The notes below the pieces were generated by a model, which saw only the letters and a list, made by a program, of their open reading frames with translations, searched no databases and had not been told where the DNA came from. From Sorangium cellulosum (GTDB taxonomy: Bacteria > Myxococcota_A > Polyangia > Polyangiales > Polyangiaceae): 64,000 nt of DNA. The stretch is from assembly GCF_004135735.1 (NCBI RefSeq), contig NZ_CP012670.1, positions 7,456,501 to 7,520,500 on the forward strand, in the 5' to 3' direction. The number at the start of each line of letters is the position of its first letter. The first letter of the stretch is position 1. The position numbers were made by a program, and so were the translations under genes. This document shows, piece after piece, positions 61,306 to 64,000 of this stretch.

Positions 61306-62703
61306 TCAGCGCGTCGCCGCGGGGTCGCAGCCGTAAAGGACGTCCACCTGCGCCCCGGCGTCGGCCTGGACCGTCTGGCACGCGTCCGGACACAGCTCGA
61401 TCGTGTCGCTCTCGATGTAGAAAGAGCCCGCCTCGCAGGCGTCCACGCCGGCCACCTGCTTGAACGATCGCGCCTCGCCCCCGTCGCTGGGCGTGTACTG
61501 CACGACCACGGTCGCGAGGTCGATGATCTCCCCGGGCGGCGAGTCCGGCACCTCGAACTCGCAGTCGACCACCGCGCCGGTGATGACGCCCTCCGCGATC
61601 GCCTGGAACACCACGTCATAGGAGCTCGTCTCGCAGAGCGGGAACCGCAGCCCGCCGGACCGCCTGCTGAGCGCCTGGTAGCCGGTGCCGGGCGCGACCG
61701 CCGTGCCGCACGTGCCAAGGACCGTGTCGCCCTCCGGCGGGTACGCGTCCGTCGCGGGGGAGCTCTCGCTGAGCCCGACGATGCTGTGGAAGATGTAGTT
61801 GGGCGCGCTCGCGTCGCCGAAGACCTGCGGCTCCAGGCCGAGCAGCATCTCCTCGACGCGCGCGGCGACGTCCTCCCCGGCCTCCTCGGTGTTGCGATCA
61901 TCGAGGTAGACGTTGCGCTCGAGGTGGCTCGTCTGGCAGCCCACGTTGTCGTCGGTGATCACGACGAATACCTTGAGCGAGTCGGCGCGCGTCCACTCCG
62001 ACCAGCCGAGGGGCGCGGCGCCGTACTCGTCGACCACGCCGCCGCTGTAGCTGGCGAGCATGTTGCAGATCGCGTTGTGGCTCCGGTTCTCGTAGCTGTA
62101 ATGATAGAAGGTGGGCGGGTTGTTCCCGGGCTGCTCGGGGATGGGGTCGCAGCTCGCCGCGCTGAGGGGGGCGCCGATGCACACGGAGTCTCCGACGTTC
62201 GGGTCGCCGTGCTGGGCGAGCATGATGACGCGGTAGTCGATGCCGCTCGCGGCGATGATCGCGGCGAAGCTGTCATTGATGTTGTTCTGTACGCTGATGA
62301 TCTCGTTCGCCATGCTCTCCGAGTTGTCGATCATGAAGATGATGTCGACCGGCCGCTTGGTGAGCGTCGCCTCGGCGACCGTGGCGACACACGCCGTGTC
62401 CGGCGTGACCGGCGGAGCGCCTCCGCTGCCGCCTCCGTAGCTCAGCCCGCCGGCCTCACCGCTGCCGCCGTCATCCGCGCCGTCGCCGCCGCCAGCGCCG
62501 CTGCCGGCGGTCGCCCCGTCATCGCCGCCGTCGCCATCGCCGTCGCCTCCGCCGCCGCCTCCGTCACCTCCACCGACGCTCCCGCCGGCCGCCGCCCCGG
62601 CGTCGCCGTTCGACCCGGAGCTGCTGGAACAGCCTGCCGCGCCGGCCATGGCCAAGAGACCGAGCCCAAGAAGCGGAATCAACAGGGTAGACCTGGAGAG
62701 CAT
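61306..62703 (-). CDS. Gly-rich lipoprotein with vWA-like domain
   Basis: 465 residues from ATG 62703. Lipobox AMAGAAGC, then a Gly/Asp/Ala linker (30-95) and a von Willebrand A-type domain starting VDIIFMIDNSESM, i.e. the MIDAS D-x-S-x-S. Conserved VFVVITDDN later. Several Cys may be paired. Probably a surface adhesion or binding protein; similar ones are numerous in myxobacteria. Confidence 0.8.
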   Translation of the reverse strand: MLSRSTLLIPLLGLGLLAMAGAAGCSSSSGSNGDAGAAAGGSVGGGDGGGGGGDGDGDGGDDGATAGSGAGGGDGADDGGSGEAGGLSYGGGSGGAPPVTPDTACVATVAEATLTKRPVDIIFMIDNSESMANEIISVQNNINDSFAAIIAASGIDYRVIMLAQHGDPNVGDSVCIGAPLSAASCDPIPEQPGNNPPTFYHYSYENRSHNAICNMLASYSGGVVDEYGAAPLGWSEWTRADSLKVFVVITDDNVGCQTSHLERNVYLDDRNTEEAGEDVAARVEEMLLGLEPQVFGDASAPNYIFHSIVGLSESSPATDAYPPEGDTVLGTCGTAVAPGTGYQALSRRSGGLRFPLCETSSYDVVFQAIAEGVITGAVVDCEFEVPDSPPGEIIDLATVVVQYTPSDGGEARSFKQVAGVDACEAGSFYIESDTIELCPDACQTVQADAGAQVDVLYGCDPAATR

Positions 62704-63137
62704 CACATGAACCTCGAGCGCTAGGGCGCAAGAGCGCGCCATACTAGAATGCACGAACACGACACGATGTCGTGAGTGAATTTTTGAATCGCATGCGATT
62801 TTTTCTTTCGACGGTTGTCCCTCGACGTGTCGTGAGACGTGCGCTCATGGCCGTTGTCCTCCCTTCGCCAGCGAGCCTCGAAGGGATGCGGTCCGGGGCG
62901 TGACTCCGCTTCACCCGTGCACCCGCACAGGCGACGCGAGGCAGGGTGCGCGAGCGCACATGGATTGAGGATCCGAGGGAGCGAGGAGCGCGCGGCCGGC
63001 CGGGCCAGGGGACCTCTGGCGCGGGGGGCGGGCGCCGCCGGCGCGCACCGCGGGGAGAGGGGGCGTCGCGGCGGGCTCCTCGGAGCTTCCGCGGCCGCTC
63101 GATGGTCTCTGCACAATGCGCCCCTAGGATGCAGGAT
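62704..63137. other. intergenic with palindromes and an A+T-rich patch
   Basis: CACGACA-CGA-TGTCGTG is a 7-bp perfect inverted repeat at 62758-62774. Then 62780-62812 has a strikingly T-rich stretch with the palindrome AATCGCATGCGATT followed by TTTTC. These may be operator or promoter elements for the vWA lipoprotein gene. The rest is GC-rich without a gene; a weak AGGA-type site precedes the HMGS start. Confidence 0.45.
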
Positions 63138-64000
63138 ATGAGCGTACGTCATGGCTTTCCCTCCATCGGCATCGATGCGATCGCCCTCAGCGTCCCCCGG
63201 CGCTTCGTCGAGCTCGGCGAGCTCGCCGAGGTCCGAGGCGTCCCGCCGTCCAAGTACCTGACCGGCCTGGGCACCCGCCGGATGGCGATCGCGGCGCCCG
63301 ATGAGGATCCGATCACCCTCGCGGCCAACGCGGCCCGCCGCCTGTTCCAGCGCTCGGGCGCGAGCCCTTCGGACATCGGGCTCTGCGTCGTGGGCACCGA
63401 GACCGCCGTGGATCACTCGAAGCCGGCGGCCTCCTTCGTCCACGGCCTGCTCGGGCTGCCGAGCGCGTGCCGGGTCTTCGAGGCGAAGCACGCCTGCTTC
63501 GGCGGGACCGCGGGGCTGCTCAACGCGGTCGACTGGATCGCGTCCGGCTCGGCGCGGGGGCGCGCCGCGCTCGTCGTGTGCTCGGACGTCGCGCGCTACG
63601 CGCTGGGCTCCGCGGGCGAGCCGACGCAGGGCGCCGGCGCGGTGGCGCTGCTCGTGCGCGAGCGCCCGCGCCTCCTGGAGATCGAGGTCGGCCGGACCGG
63701 CTCGTACGCGCGCGACGTCTACGACTTCTGGCGGCCGCTCCACCACAAGGAGGCGCTCGTGGACGGCCACTTCTCGGTGCAGTGCTACCTCGACGCCCTC
63801 GCCGGCGCGTACGAGGAGTGGCGCCGCCTGGGCGGGGACGGCGAGCCGCTCGCGCGCACCTGCTACCACGTCCCCTACGGCAAGATGGCCCGCAAGGCCC
63901 ACCGGCATCGGCGGATGATGGACGGGCTGAGCGAGGAGGCCGCGGACGAGAGCTTCGCCGTGGAGGTGGAGCCGTCGCTCGATCTGCCGGCGCGGATCGG
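63138..64000 (+). CDS. hydroxymethylglutaryl-CoA synthase, 3' truncated by window edge
   Basis: 287 visible residues in an open frame to the window end. ATG 63138 was chosen with AGG 9 nt upstream; ATG 63129 is also in frame. HMGS features: GTETAVDHSKPAASFVHGLLGL, catalytic Cys in FEAKHACFGGTAGLLNAV, and the His region TCYHVPYGKMARKAHR. Condenses acetyl-CoA and acetoacetyl-CoA in the mevalonate route, or acts on ACP-bound substrates in polyketide beta-branching. Which one cannot be told without the downstream genes. Myxobacteria use a mevalonate pathway, so mvaS is likely. Confidence 0.88.
   Translation, partial: MSVRHGFPSIGIDAIALSVPRRFVELGELAEVRGVPPSKYLTGLGTRRMAIAAPDEDPITLAANAARRLFQRSGASPSDIGLCVVGTETAVDHSKPAASFVHGLLGLPSACRVFEAKHACFGGTAGLLNAVDWIASGSARGRAALVVCSDVARYALGSAGEPTQGAGAVALLVRERPRLLEIEVGRTGSYARDVYDFWRPLHHKEALVDGHFSVQCYLDALAGAYEEWRRLGGDGEPLARTCYHVPYGKMARKAHRHRRMMDGLSEEAADESFAVEVEPSLDLPARI

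Overview
The window looks like chromosomal DNA from a large-genome myxobacterium (Myxococcota, most like the Polyangiales/Sorangium group). This is inferred from the very high G+C, the many lipoproteins with Gly/Ser-rich linkers, a eukaryote-like Ser/Thr kinase next to a TPR/PEGA lipoprotein-type operon, two glucuronoyl esterases, roadblock/ParA polarity-type genes, and an HMG-CoA synthase at the right edge.

Left third (1-23363): an accessory, mobile-element-rich zone. A phage-tail-like cassette occurs twice in direct orientation (2-936 and 16744-18592), each followed by a three-gene secreted-protein operon on the minus strand (5340-6738 and 18963-20334), a tRNA/tmRNA 3'-end relic, and an IS110 copy (truncated at 7111-7450, complete at 20710-21654). 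The first copy carries about 4 kb of extra cargo behind the tail gene. That cargo is a secreted DNA/RNA nuclease lipoprotein gene, cleanly split by an 889-bp IS5-family element, and a reverse transcriptase that resembles the antiviral DRT2 (UG2) family, with a strong hairpin just upstream of its ribosome binding site. Between the two cassettes lies a nest of transposons. Four copies of one 1472-bp IS4-family element are present: three intact with 9-bp target duplications, and one split by a 5.2-kb TnsB/TnsC-type transposon with TGTTAC ends and a 5-bp target duplication. That transposon is itself interrupted by another IS4 copy. A second, divergent IS4-family element is broken by the remaining copy.

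Middle (23874-37833): mostly exported proteins. These are a lipoprotein glucuronoyl esterase, a HupE/UreJ-PPIase pair, a metallophosphoesterase with seven 55-residue repeats, a double VOC-domain lipoprotein, a second glucuronoyl esterase with a CBM2-like domain and a poly-Ser linker, an aegerolysin-CHAP fusion, and an SGNH hydrolase. Several point to polysaccharide degradation and predation.

Right part (38008-64000): ordinary chromosomal genes. They include a DUF2156 membrane protein, a YbhB homologue, a Uma2 nuclease-fold protein, a three-subunit molybdenum hydroxylase operon, a kinase/TPR/lipoprotein set, HrpA helicase, a divergent LysR/SDR pair, a haem-oxygenase-like protein, a TPR-DUF4388-ParA-roadblock-roadblock operon, a Dps-like protein, two large Gly-rich lipoproteins (FGE-like and vWA-like), and the start of an HMG-CoA synthase gene. 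A family of about 80-130 bp dispersed repeats occurs four times in the intergenic DNA between 5.1 and 26.0 kb. No complete tRNA, rRNA or CRISPR array was seen.
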